64,000 nt of DNA from Microlunatus elymi (GCF_007362775.1 NZ_CP041692.1:2604001-2668000), one strand, 5' to 3'. Positions 8,476-16,446 are shown, counted from the stretch's first letter. A program made the numbers and translations. The notes: generated by a model not told the origin, from the sequence alone.

Positions 8476-9450
8476 ATGTTGGATCCGCGTTCGCTGTACG
8501 AGTTGAGCTCAGAAGTCGCCGAACAGATGACGGGAAGCCGCCCGGTGATGCTCGTACAGCTGGACGGATTCATCGACGCCGGTCAGGCCGGCCGGCTGTT
8601 CTCGGCGCATCTGCTGGAGCACCTCGATCACCAACTGCTGGCCGAGTTCGATCATGATCAACTGCACGACTACCGGTCCCGGCGGCCGATGATGGACTAC
8701 GACGGTGATCACTGGTCGTCGTTTCGCACCCGGAAGCTGCGGCTGCACCGGCTGACCGACGCGCAGGGCGAGGTGTTCCTGCTCTTCACCGGGCCGGAGC
8801 CGGACGTGCAGTGGGAACGTACGGTGCAGGCCGTGCTCGGGCTGATCGACGAATTCGGCGTACGGCTGACGGTGGCGCTGACCGGCATCCCCGGCGCCGT
8901 CCCGCACACCCGGCCGGTCGCGCTGAACGCGCACGCCACCGACCCGGACCTGATCCGCGACGAGCAATCCTGGTTCGGTGAGGCCGAGGTGCAGGCGAGC
9001 TTCTCGGCGATGCTGGAGTATCGGCTGGGGGAGCAGCAGCGGACCGCACTCGGGTTCGAGGCGTTCGTCCCGCACTACCTGGCGCAGGCGGCGTTCCCAC
9101 AAGCTGCGTTGGTGTTGGGCCAGCGGATCGCCCAGGCGACCGGCCTGGTGTTCCCGCTGGCCGGGCTGGAAGAGGCGGCGGCCAGCAACATGGCCGAGAT
9201 CGTCGAGGAGGTCGCCGGCTCCGGCGAAGCGCAGGAGATGGTCGGCCAACTGGAGCAGCAGTACGACACCCTGCGCGCTGACCGGGGCGGCATCGGCTTC
9301 CCGCGGCCCGCCTCGGAGGACCTCGCCTCGGTGCCGACCGCGGACGAGATCGGCGCCGCCTTCGAGCGCTTCCTTGCTGAACGCGACGACACCGCCGACG
9401 CCGAACGCGACGACGACCGGCCGGAGCCGGGGGACGAGGACCGCGACTGA
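8476..9450 (+). CDS. PAC2 family protein
   Basis: This 324-residue protein begins MLDPRSLYELSSEVAEQ and contains the PAC2 (proteasome assembly chaperone 2-like) core. Recognisable segments are LVQLDGFIDAGQAG at the N-terminus, FTGPEPDVQWERTVQAVLGL, then the GIPGAVPHTRPVALNAHATD stretch typical of actinobacterial homologues. The last 40 residues are acidic and probably disordered. ATG 8476 is preferred to the upstream in-frame TTG 8467, which overlaps the -10 hexamer. Bacterial PAC2 proteins are widely conserved in actinomycetes, but their role is not firmly established. The gene stands alone, 50 bp after hrpA. Confidence 0.85.
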   Translation: MLDPRSLYELSSEVAEQMTGSRPVMLVQLDGFIDAGQAGRLFSAHLLEHLDHQLLAEFDHDQLHDYRSRRPMMDYDGDHWSSFRTRKLRLHRLTDAQGEVFLLFTGPEPDVQWERTVQAVLGLIDEFGVRLTVALTGIPGAVPHTRPVALNAHATDPDLIRDEQSWFGEAEVQASFSAMLEYRLGEQQRTALGFEAFVPHYLAQAAFPQAALVLGQRIAQATGLVFPLAGLEEAAASNMAEIVEEVAGSGEAQEMVGQLEQQYDTLRADRGGIGFPRPASEDLASVPTADEIGAAFERFLAERDDTADAERDDDRPEPGDEDRD

Positions 9451-9494
9451 CTCGGCGTGGCAGCCCGCCGGCAGCGGGCACCGAGCGGGACGAT

Positions 9495-9504
9495 TACCGG
9501 TAAC
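9495..9504. promoter_or_regulatory. Palindrome TTACCGGTAA upstream of mazEF
   Basis: This perfect 10-bp palindrome lies about 190 bp upstream of mazE and resembles the palindrome at 9672-9683 in its TTAC..GTAA arms. It could be a distal antitoxin site, or chance. Confidence 0.3.
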
Positions 9505-9671
9505 ATGAAGTATTCGAACCACGTGAATCCGCCCGTATAAGGCAGCACCCTTGCGGGCATCGCAGCCGGCGGGTCTATCGGGCGCTGGCGATTCCGCTGG
9601 TCACGAGGGTTTCGGTCGGCCCGCTGGGGGAAGCCGGGCTCGCTCGTTGACGGGTATTCTCTCGCGGGATC

Positions 9672-9685
9672 GTTACATGTAACCT
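9672..9685. promoter_or_regulatory. mazEF operator GTTACATGTAAC overlapping -10 TAACCT
   Basis: A perfect 12-bp palindrome (9672-9683) overlaps the likely -10 hexamer TAACCT (9680-9685), which ends six bases before the mazE ATG 9692. This is the expected geometry for autorepression by an antitoxin or toxin-antitoxin complex. Confidence 0.55.
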
Positions 9686-9691
9686 GGTTGT

Positions 9692-9901
9692 ATGTCAGTC
9701 AGGGACCGGGTCAGCAGCTATCGGCGCCGGATGCGTGAGCGGGGCTACCGCCCGGTGCAGATCTGGGTTCCCGATGTGCGTACCGAACGATTCGCCGCGG
9801 AGGCGCACCGCCAGGCCGCGCTGGTGGCTGCCGCGGATCGAACTGGCGACGATCAAGACTTCATCGAGGCCGTATCAGCGCCGTGGGATGACGAGGAGTG
9901 A
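9692..9901 (+). CDS. mazE: MazE-type antitoxin (DUF3018-like)
   Basis: This 69-residue protein reads MSVRDRVSSYRRRMRERGYRPVQIWVPDVR, followed by an acidic tail (DFIEAVSAPWDDEE). The N-terminal RVxxYRxRMRxxGxRPVQxWVPD pattern is that of the MazE-like antitoxin family (DUF3018), which binds DNA with its N-terminal part and neutralises MazF with its acidic C-terminus. Its TGA overlaps the toxin GTG by four bases (GTGA), so translation is coupled. The promoter is covered by a perfect palindrome. Confidence 0.85.
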   Translation: MSVRDRVSSYRRRMRERGYRPVQIWVPDVRTERFAAEAHRQAALVAAADRTGDDQDFIEAVSAPWDDEE

Positions 9902-10224
9902 ACCGCGGGGAGCTCTGGACGGTCGCCGGCGGGGTCTACGCGTCCAAGCCGCGGCCGGCGCTGATCGTGCAAGACGAGGTCTTCGACGCCACGGCCTCGG
10001 TGACGGTGGCTCCGCTGACCAGCACACTGACTGATGCGCCGCTGCTGCGGATCCGTATCGGCCCCTCGGCGCTGTCCGGACTGGAGCGCGACAGCGAGGT
10101 CATGATCGACAAACTGACTACGGTGCGGCGGACGAGTGTTGCCAACCGTCTGGGGCGGCTGACAGCTGAACAGCTCACCGAAGTCGAACGCGCCATGATG
10201 GCCTTCCTGGGACTCGCCAGGTAG
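9898..10224 (+). CDS. mazF: MazF/PemK-type endoribonuclease toxin
   Basis: This 108-residue protein begins MNRGELWTVAGG, with the conserved KPRPALIVQ segment (usual family form GxxRPALIVQ), the central VAPLTS strand, and the DSEVMIDKLTTVRR core that ends the toxin fold. All parts expected of the PemK/MazF mRNA interferase family are present, so the toxin looks intact. GTG 9898 overlaps the antitoxin stop. The cleavage sequence cannot be predicted from here. Confidence 0.88.
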   Translation: MNRGELWTVAGGVYASKPRPALIVQDEVFDATASVTVAPLTSTLTDAPLLRIRIGPSALSGLERDSEVMIDKLTTVRRTSVANRLGRLTAEQLTEVERAMMAFLGLAR

Positions 10225-10276
10225 CCGATCGACTGCCAACGGCTGCGCGCCCCGTAACCGATCATCTGCGGGTGGC

Positions 10277-10564
10277 TCAGAAGCCGGCGAAGTAGTTCGT
10301 ATTGCCCGGCATCTGGTGCTCAACCACGGGGACCGGGCCGAGCATCTCTGCCGGCACCCACTCCTGGATGACCTGGCTGGCATCGGAAACTCGACGGAGT
10401 CTTGCATCTGATGAAGACCGGCGATCGTTACGCCTCGTCAGGGGCCGCTTTGATGACCGCCAGTCGGGCAGCGCGGGGACACTGGCGACCGAGTCGCAGG
10501 CGTGGGCAACCGTTGCGACGATGCGTGAATGCCTTGTCAGCGGCAATAAGTCAGGCTTCGGCAC
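10277..10564 (-). pseudogene. Possible decayed gene, C-terminal part only
   Basis: A GTG-initiated frame of 95 codons has an unconvincing arginine- and serine-rich N-terminal half. Its C-terminal tail looks protein-like (SQVIQEWVPAEMLGPVPVVE, then a short tail ending YFAGF). I do not recognise the family. Its placement just after a toxin-antitoxin pair would suit a remnant of a mobile accessory gene. It may equally be a chance frame. Confidence 0.25.
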
Positions 10565-10567
10565 CAG

Positions 10568-10573
10568 TAGGAT
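10568..10573 (+). promoter_or_regulatory. -10 hexamer TAGGAT of tesB
   Basis: TAGGAT ends exactly six bases before GTG 10580, with no Shine-Dalgarno sequence, so the message is probably leaderless. Confidence 0.45.
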
Positions 10574-10579
10574 CGCGGC

Positions 10580-11452
10580 GTGCCGCAGTCACTGGACGAA
10601 CTACTCGACCTGCTGGAGCTCGAGCGCATCGAGGACGGGTTGTTTCGTGCCCGCCAGCCCAGGACCGATCTGCAACGAGCCTTCGGCGGGCAGGTGCTGG
10701 CGCAGGCCCTGACCGCTGCCGGACTGACCGTGCCCGAGGGCCGGTTCCCGCACTCGTTGCACGGCTACTTCCTGCTCGAGGGCCGGATCGACACGCCGAT
10801 CGTGTACGACGTGGACGCGATCCGCGACGGCGGCTCGTTCTCCACCCGCCGAGTCAGCGCACGGCAGAACGGCAAGATCATCTTCTACATGTCGACCTCG
10901 TTCCACGTCGACGAGGACGGTTTCGACCACGCCGATCCGGTGCCCGACGGCGTAGGAGATCCGGAGTCCTCCCCGTCGATGGCCGAGGTGTTGAGCAAGC
11001 TCACCGGGGCGCCCGCCGATCGCTGGACCCGGGAGTGGGGAGCGCTCGACGTCCGCTACGTCGGCAACTCCGGTCCCGGCGGCGGCCTGGAGGCCGATCC
11101 GCGGCATCCGGCCAGGGCCCGGCTGTGGATCAAGACCGACGGCGAGGTGCCCGATGATCGATTCCTGCACAGCTGTCTGCTCGCCTACGCCAGTGACCTG
11201 ACGCTGCTCGGCGCCAGTCTGGTCCCGCACGGCGAGGTGCTCGGATCGCCGCGCGTGCAGGCCGCCTCGATCGATCACGCCATGTGGTTCCACCGGCGAT
11301 TCCGGGCCGACGACTGGCTGCTGTACGACCAGGTGTCGCCGTCCGCGTCGTCCGGCCTCGGCCTGTCCACCGCACGCCTGTTCCAGCGCGGGATCCTCAT
11401 CGCCGATGTGGCTCAGGAAGGCTTGATCCGCCGGGCGCGCGCTCGCCCCTGA
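10580..11452 (+). CDS. tesB: Acyl-CoA thioesterase II
   Basis: This 290-residue double-hotdog thioesterase hydrolyses acyl-CoA to free acid and CoA. Family features are RARQPRTDLQRAFGGQVLAQ near the start, LHGYFLLEG, VSARQNGKIIFYMS at the end of the first hotdog, then AYASDLTLL (catalytic Asp), IDHAMWFHRRFRADDWLLYD, and IADVAQEGLIR with the catalytic Gln. The length matches E. coli TesB (286). The stop codon overlaps the region where a truncated ANTAR frame begins. Confidence 0.92.
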   Translation: MPQSLDELLDLLELERIEDGLFRARQPRTDLQRAFGGQVLAQALTAAGLTVPEGRFPHSLHGYFLLEGRIDTPIVYDVDAIRDGGSFSTRRVSARQNGKIIFYMSTSFHVDEDGFDHADPVPDGVGDPESSPSMAEVLSKLTGAPADRWTREWGALDVRYVGNSGPGGGLEADPRHPARARLWIKTDGEVPDDRFLHSCLLAYASDLTLLGASLVPHGEVLGSPRVQAASIDHAMWFHRRFRADDWLLYDQVSPSASSGLGLSTARLFQRGILIADVAQEGLIRRARARP

Positions 11453-11763
11453 CCGAGCAATTCGACGGGATCTGTGCGCTGGCGCTGCGGACGTTGCCGA
11501 TCCAGGGCGCGGCGGTGATTCGGGTCGGCGAGGCGGGGTATCGCACGGTGATCGGTGCCGCAGGTGCAGCGGATCCGTTGACGTCCTACGTCAGTGCGGA
11601 GATCCACCAGGCGTCGGGGATGTTGATGGTGCAGCTGGGTATCTCGATCGAGGCGGCCCTGGCCCGGCTGCGCGCGTACGCCTTCGCCGAGGGACGCTCG
11701 TTGGCAGACGTGGCCCACGCCGTCGTCGAGAGAACCCTCGATCTGAGAGATGATGATCGGTGA
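11449..11763 (+). CDS. Truncated GAF-ANTAR protein (ANTAR domain intact)
   Basis: The C-terminal half (about residues 48-100) is a clear ANTAR RNA-binding antiterminator domain: EIHQASGMLMVQLGISIEAA, then LARLRAYAFAEGRSLADVAH. Upstream there is only the last third of a GAF-like domain (AAVIRVGEAGYRTVIGAAGA), whereas relatives carry about 120 more residues. No ATG exists in frame before the ANTAR helix; the frame runs back into tesB. I place the 5' edge at CTG 11449, overlapping the tesB stop, but the true start (CTG, or GTG 11515) is uncertain. It is either a shortened gene translated by coupling with tesB or the remnant of a longer one. Confidence 0.55.
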   Translation: MTEQFDGICALALRTLPIQGAAVIRVGEAGYRTVIGAAGAADPLTSYVSAEIHQASGMLMVQLGISIEAALARLRAYAFAEGRSLADVAHAVVERTLDLRDDDR

Positions 11764-11785
11764 AACCTATGCCAGGCAGGGAAAT

Positions 11786-12523
11786 ATGAGTATTGCTGAG
11801 TCCCGCGAGGTACGGCTCGGGCGGCTGTTCGTGCGGCTGGCCGACACTCTGGTCAGCGGCTTCGACGTGGTCGAGCTGCTCGACGAGTTGGTGGCCAGCT
11901 GCACCACCCTGCTGGAGGCGCGCGCGGCCGGATTGATGCTGGCCGATCCAACGGGCAGATTGCGGGTGATGGCCGCCTCGTCGGAGGAGACCCGGCTGTT
12001 GGAGCTGTTCGAGCTGCAGAATGAGCAGGGCCCGTGCCCGGACTGCTATCGCTCGGGTGCTCCGGTCAACGTGGTCTCGGTCGACGATCAGGTCGTTCGG
12101 TGGCCGAGGTTCGCGCCACGGTTGCGAGCGCTCGGCCTCGGCGCCGTGCACGCGCTGCCGATGCGGCTGCGGGACCAGACCATCGGCGCTTTGAATCTGT
12201 TTCGGCTACCGGGTGGCGAGTTGCCTGCCGACGATCTGATGATTGCTCAGGCGTTGGCCGACGTTGCCACCATCACCCTGCTGCAGCACCGGGCGACCGA
12301 GGCCAACGAACGGCTGGCCACCCAGCTGCAGACGGCGTTGAACAGCCGGATCGCGATCGAGCAGGCGAAGGGTGTGATCGCCCAGCACTCCGGACTGGAC
12401 ATGGACCGGGCGTTCCAGCTGCTGCGGACGTTTGCTCGAGACCGGCAGCTTCCGCTGACCCGGATCGCCTCCGACGTCGCCGCCGGCCGGGTCGATCTGA
12501 CCCAGGTCGGTCCGGCACGGTAA
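11786..12523 (+). CDS. GAF and ANTAR domain transcription antiterminator
   Basis: This 245-residue protein has a GAF sensor domain (about 20-165) with QNEQGPCPDCYRSG, typical of this actinobacterial family, and a C-terminal ANTAR domain (about 180-240): ALNSRIAIEQAKGVIAQHSG, then LDMDRAFQLLRTFARDR. ANTAR proteins bind paired hexaloop hairpins in nascent RNA and prevent termination; the GAF domain would sense a small ligand or redox signal. ATG 11786 is chosen because CAGGCAGGGA lies just upstream; an earlier ATG overlaps the preceding gene. No ANTAR-type double hairpin was identified nearby. Confidence 0.85.
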   Translation: MSIAESREVRLGRLFVRLADTLVSGFDVVELLDELVASCTTLLEARAAGLMLADPTGRLRVMAASSEETRLLELFELQNEQGPCPDCYRSGAPVNVVSVDDQVVRWPRFAPRLRALGLGAVHALPMRLRDQTIGALNLFRLPGGELPADDLMIAQALADVATITLLQHRATEANERLATQLQTALNSRIAIEQAKGVIAQHSGLDMDRAFQLLRTFARDRQLPLTRIASDVAAGRVDLTQVGPAR

Positions 12524-12733
12524 TTCCGTACCCGGCAAGGTTTGCGGGACGGCTCGCGGCCCTGCCGACCCGGGCAGGCTGTGGCCGATCCTCATCTTCG
12601 CCCCAGACCCCGGCGACTGATCGAGTCGTACGAGGGGTGGCAGCCATGGCGGCGCCGATGAAGCGGGTCGATTTCTCGACCTCAGCAGAGCAGGACCTGC
12701 CGGATCCGGTGCGGGCGACGGTTCGGGACGTGG

Positions 12734-13072
12734 GTGTCGGAGCGCGACATCCGCGGCGACGTCGGTGCGTTGCCGGCGACGGTCTGCCGGCAGTTGCGGG
12801 CGGTGATCACCGAAGCGGTGGACAACGTGATCACCCATGCCCGGGCGACCAGGCTCTCGGTACGTGTCGAGGTCACCGACGCGCAGGTCGAGGCCCGGGT
12901 CGCCGACGACGGCATCGGTCCGCCGGACCCGCCGATCTACGGGCTCGGGCTGGGCAGCATGGCCGCTCGCGCCCGGGACCTCGGCGGCAGCTTCGGCTTC
13001 GACGCTGCTGCGAAGGGCGGCACAATCGTGACCTGGCGGGTGCCGTTGATGTCGCCGGATCAGAACGCCTGA
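12734..13072 (+). pseudogene. Histidine-kinase ATPase domain, probably a frameshifted remnant
   Basis: Residues 1-112 form a HATPase_c domain of NarL-type kinases: N box ITEAVDNVITHARATRLSV, G1 box VADDGIG, G2 box GLGLGSMAARA. There is no dimerisation/histidine region. The only well-placed start with a ribosome binding site, ATG 12646 (preceded by GAGGGGTGG), opens MAAPMKRVDFSTSAEQ in the adjacent frame; one base of shift near 12730 would join it to the ATPase. Without that, the domain starts from GTG 12734. It may be a decayed kinase, a kinase-like anti-sigma/ATPase protein, or a sequencing indel. Confidence 0.6.
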
Positions 13073-13093
13073 CCCGACAGGTCTCGTACCGAC

Positions 13094-14806
13094 TCAGGTC
13101 AGGTTCGCCCGCCAGACCGCCACCGTGCCACCGGCCGGACCAGCCCTCAGCTCGAAGGTCCCGTGATGCTGCTCGGCCCGTTCGCGCAGATTGTCCAGGC
13201 CGCTGCGGCGGCCACCGGCCGGCATCCCGATCCCGTTGTCGGTGACCGTAATGGTGATGCGCTTGGCGAGCAACTCCACATCGACCGACGCGTCGGTGGC
13301 GTGCGCGTGCTTGCCCACGTTGGTCAGCAGCTCCCGTACGCAGGCAACAGCGTCCTCGGTGAGCTCGTCGCTCAGACCGAGATCGAGCAGGCCGGCGAAC
13401 GAAACACCGGGGGAGAAGCCGAGGATCGGAGTGACCGAACCGGCCACGTCCAGGATCGACTGCCGCAACCCCTGACGAGCGGGGCCGATGCTGCCGCGGA
13501 GCGCGAAGATCGACGTCCGGATCCGCCGGATCGCCCGATCCAGGTCCTCCACCCGTTCGCGCACCTTGCCGGCCAACGGATCCGTGCTCTGCATCTGCGA
13601 GGCGACGCCGTCCAGGCTCAAGCCGATCGCGAACAGTTGCTGAATCACATGATCATGAAGATCCCGGGCGATCCGCTCGCGATCCTCCAGGATGATCATC
13701 TTCTGTTCCGCTGCTCGGGCCTGGGCCAACTCCAACGCCACGCTGGCCTGTTGTGCGAACCCGGCCGCCATCGACGTCTCGATGTCGGTGAACGCGCGCC
13801 GGCCCCGGCGACGGGCCAGCGTCAGCACACCGCGCGGTTCGGCGGTGCCACGCAACGGCAACGCGATGATCGGGCCGGTCTCCAGCACGCCGCTCTGCTG
13901 GGACACCGGCGGATACTCCAGATCGGCCGCGTCGGCGGCCATGAACGGCTGCCCGGTGCGGACCACCAGGCCGGTCAGGGTCGGGGCCAGTTCGAAGCGG
14001 CGGGCCAGCAACTCCTGCGCCCGTTCGCCGAAGGCCGCCTCGATCACGAACGTCAGCCGATCCTCCGACAGCAGGCCGACCGTGACCAGGTCGGCGTCGG
14101 CGATCTCGATCGCCCGCCGGGCGATGCTGTGCAGCGGGTCCTCGCCGGTCGAGCTGAGCAACTGTGCATGCACCTCGGCCGATGCCTCCGACCACCGCTG
14201 CCGCAGCTGCGCCTCCTGGTAGAGCCGGGCGTTGCTGATCGCGGTGCCGGCGGCACTGGCGAGCGCGATCACCAACTGCTCGTCCTCCTCGGTGAACGCG
14301 CCCTTCCTGCTGTTGGTCAGGTAGAGGTTGCCGAACACCTCGTCGCGGACGTGAATCGGTACGCCGAGGAAGGAGTCCATGGCCGGGTGGTTGGCCGGGA
14401 ATCCGCTGGAGCGTTCGTCGTCGGTGATGTGATTCAGCCGGATCGGACGCGGATCGGTGATCAACGCGCCGAGCAGCCCCTTGCCCTGCGGCAACGGCCC
14501 GATCCGGTCGGCGTCCTCGTCCGAGACACCGACGTGAATGAACTGATCCAGACCGCCGTCGCTGCCGATCACGCCCAGCGCGGCGTACTCGGCCCCGACG
14601 AGCGCGGCCGCGGCCTCGGCGATGCGGCGCAGCATCAACTGCAGGGAAAGATCTCCGGCCACCGACTCGGTGGCCCGCAGAAGCGCCCGTAGCCGCCCCT
14701 GAGCATGCCGCACACCCTGCGCTCGTTCGACGAGCTCGTCGATCAGCTCGTCCAACTCCAGCTTGGCGATGTCAGGAAACCGTACGGCGCCGCCGTCGCC
14801 GGTCAT
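13094..14806 (-). CDS. devS: DosS/DevS-like sensor histidine kinase
   Basis: This 570-residue kinase has a GAF domain (about 46-196), a second GAF (about 225-362), a HisKA_3 dimerisation region with phospho-acceptor His384 in RDLHDHVIQQLFAIGLSLDG, and a HATPase domain (VRELLTNVGKHAHA; DNGIGMP; GLDNLRERA). The segment FPANHPAMDSFLGVP (His140) aligns by eye with the heme-ligand region of mycobacterial DosS/DosT, suggesting an O2/NO/CO or redox sensor. Its ATG overlaps the TGA of the upstream nitroreductase-like gene (ATGA), so the three minus-strand genes form one coupled operon. The partner response regulator is not in the window. Confidence 0.88.
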   Translation of the reverse strand: MTGDGGAVRFPDIAKLELDELIDELVERAQGVRHAQGRLRALLRATESVAGDLSLQLMLRRIAEAAAALVGAEYAALGVIGSDGGLDQFIHVGVSDEDADRIGPLPQGKGLLGALITDPRPIRLNHITDDERSSGFPANHPAMDSFLGVPIHVRDEVFGNLYLTNSRKGAFTEEDEQLVIALASAAGTAISNARLYQEAQLRQRWSEASAEVHAQLLSSTGEDPLHSIARRAIEIADADLVTVGLLSEDRLTFVIEAAFGERAQELLARRFELAPTLTGLVVRTGQPFMAADAADLEYPPVSQQSGVLETGPIIALPLRGTAEPRGVLTLARRRGRRAFTDIETSMAAGFAQQASVALELAQARAAEQKMIILEDRERIARDLHDHVIQQLFAIGLSLDGVASQMQSTDPLAGKVRERVEDLDRAIRRIRTSIFALRGSIGPARQGLRQSILDVAGSVTPILGFSPGVSFAGLLDLGLSDELTEDAVACVRELLTNVGKHAHATDASVDVELLAKRITITVTDNGIGMPAGGRRSGLDNLRERAEQHHGTFELRAGPAGGTVAVWRANLT

Positions 14807-15804
14807 GCCGGACAGCCTACGCCGATGCTGCGCCGGACGTCGGCGGATGCCTCGAGCTCCACGATCACGTCCACCAGCTGTCGCCGTCGGGTCGGTGGGC
14901 TCGGCGGCGCCTGACCGACCTGCAACAGCACCTGCGGGTAGCCGTCGAGCGCCAGCACGCGACGCAGCCGCATCCTGGTGGAGGTCACGTGCGTGACCTG
15001 ACTGCTCAGACTGGCGACGTACCCCTCGGCGGTCAGTTCCAGCAGTACCCGTTCCAGCGCCTCGCCGGTACGCAGCCAATCTGCGGGCGTGTCCTGCGGG
15101 CTGACCAACAGCATCAGTGACGGCGCCGCCATCGCCGGATCGCAGGGATCATGCTCGGACGGCCGGATCAGGCCGGCGGTGGCCGCCCAGGCCCGGTGCT
15201 CGGCTCGGTAGGCCGGATCCGTCCGCATGATCGAACCGGCGTCCTGATGCAGGGCGAGGGTGATCCGGCGCCGGGCGGCGGTGTCGAGCGTCGCGACCGC
15301 CGATCCTTCGCGGGCAGCGGCGGCACTGAGCCGGTGCACGACCCGACGGGGCAGCGCGCCGGACAGGAACGGCTGCCGATTGGTGTGCCGGTCGCCCAGC
15401 ACCGCGGCCAGCCGGCTCAGCTCGGCGGTCTCGCTCGGATCCTGGTCGGCAACATCCTGGTCGGCCGGGTCCCGATCACCACGTTCCCGATCGGGCCGCG
15501 CCGCTGGATGAATCGCTGCCAGGGCAGCATCGCGGCCGCCCCCGGGCAGCCGCAGTACGCGGTGCGAGAATCCCTCGGCCGCCAGCGCGGCGCGGGCGTT
15601 GAACAACGCGCAGCCGCAGCTCATGATCAACTGCCGGCCGGACGGGTCGTGGACCGCCAACTGCCGGCTGTCGTCGGCCAGGAGTTGCATTCGGTTCCCG
15701 GACAGCAGCATCCGCCACGGCTGGGTGTTGTACAGCGATGGTGCCAACGTGGCCTGCAACGCCGCCCGGCGCAGCACGTCCTGGCACTGGACCGTGTTGA
15801 TCAT
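14803..15804 (-). CDS. acg: Acg-like nitroreductase-family protein
   Basis: This 333-residue protein has the split nitroreductase fold of the Acg family (FMN-binding-loop-like, lidded members such as M. tuberculosis Rv2032). Recognisable segments are AALQATLAPSLYNTQPWRM at the N-terminus, then LGDRHTNRQPF, and near the end LRRVLALDGYPQVLLQVGQA. In mycobacteria Acg genes belong to the DosR dormancy regulon and may sequester flavin. Here the gene sits between a Usp and a DosS-like kinase, with ATGA overlaps at both ends, supporting a similar regulon. A central DxAD-rich insert (RERGDRDPADQDVADQDPSE) looks unconserved. The symbol is by family only. Confidence 0.8.
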   Translation of the reverse strand: MINTVQCQDVLRRAALQATLAPSLYNTQPWRMLLSGNRMQLLADDSRQLAVHDPSGRQLIMSCGCALFNARAALAAEGFSHRVLRLPGGGRDAALAAIHPAARPDRERGDRDPADQDVADQDPSETAELSRLAAVLGDRHTNRQPFLSGALPRRVVHRLSAAAAREGSAVATLDTAARRRITLALHQDAGSIMRTDPAYRAEHRAWAATAGLIRPSEHDPCDPAMAAPSLMLLVSPQDTPADWLRTGEALERVLLELTAEGYVASLSSQVTHVTSTRMRLRRVLALDGYPQVLLQVGQAPPSPPTRRRQLVDVIVELEASADVRRSIGVGCPA

Positions 15805-16391
15805 GAGGAACGCTGGTACGCGGCCGGTCGGGCGGTGATCCGGTCCAGTGCCGTCGGTTCGAGGAACGTCCGGTGGCCGTTCGGCGCCGGAACCGGCGCG
15901 GGGGAGACGGGGCCGGAGTAGCTCAGCACCGGCACCTTGCTGTGGCGAAGGCAGTACTGGCTGACCGATCCCTCGAGCAGTCGGTTGAGGCCGGTGTGAC
16001 CTTGGCTGCCGATCACCAGCAGGACCGCGCGCTCGGCCTCCCGGACCAGTGCCTCGCCCGGTCGGCCGGTGAGCCGGATCAGCTGCCAGTCGTGTTCGGG
16101 CGCGACGCTGTCGAACATCCGCTCGATCCGCCGGAACCTCCCCTCACCGGTAGATCCGGCACCGATCGATCCGGCATCGATCGATCCGGCACCGATCGAT
16201 CCGGCACCGATCGATCCGGCACCGGTCGACTCGGGCCGTCGAGCGGCGTACCCGTGCGGCCTTCCCGCCGGCGTGACATGAACCGCGACCACCCGGTAGT
16301 CGGTCATCCGGGCGTAGTCCGCGGCCCATTCGAGCGCGGCCCGAGCCGACGGCGAGTCGTCCAGCCCGACCACAACGAGGTTCTCCCGCAT
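15801..16391 (-). CDS. Universal stress protein with a pentapeptide-repeat linker
   Basis: This 196-residue UspA-fold protein begins MRENLVVVGLDDSPSARAAL and has the ATP-binding signature GSQGHTGLNRLLEGSVS (G-2X-G-9X-G-S). Between strand 2 and helix 2, residues 57-81 are five tandem GAGSI-type pentapeptides encoded by 15-bp repeats, which is not part of the fold. ATG 16391 places the first strand at residue 5. It is the first gene of the usp-acg-dosS operon, with a DosR-box-like palindrome 56-75 bases upstream of the start. Confidence 0.85.
   Translation of the reverse strand: MRENLVVVGLDDSPSARAALEWAADYARMTDYRVVAVHVTPAGRPHGYAARRPESTGAGSIGAGSIGAGSIDAGSIGAGSTGEGRFRRIERMFDSVAPEHDWQLIRLTGRPGEALVREAERAVLLVIGSQGHTGLNRLLEGSVSQYCLRHSKVPVLSYSGPVSPAPVPAPNGHRTFLEPTALDRITARPAAYQRSS
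16153..16227. repeat. Five 15-bp tandem repeats in the usp gene
   Basis: The unit GATCCGGCACCGATC is repeated five times with three substitutions. It translates on the minus strand as (G/D)AGS(I/T) pentapeptides, in frame, so copy number can change without breaking the gene. Confidence 0.85.
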
Positions 16392-16446
16392 GGTCGACAG
16401 ACTGGTCGTCGCCGGCGGTGGCCGCCACCGTCGTTCGACCCTGACG

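Larger units (their letters stand above)
10225..10579. other. 355-bp gap with a possible gene remnant
   Basis: The interval between mazF and the thioesterase gene holds no convincing complete gene. On the minus strand, the stretch ending at TGA 10277-10279 reads as a plausible protein C-terminus (see separate entry). The last 12 bases carry the thioesterase -10 hexamer. Confidence 0.5.

Noticed and set aside
9530-9566. Hairpin CCCG..AAGG/CCTT..CGGG between PAC2 and mazE as a terminator
   Set aside because: The stem is broken by an internal loop, short and without a T-run; I could not support it over chance.
10532-10557. CCTTGTCAGCGGCAATAAGTCAGG as a fifth copy of the 54-bp palindrome
   Set aside because: Only the TTGTCAGCG word matches; the opposite arm and the fixed 54-bp length are missing.
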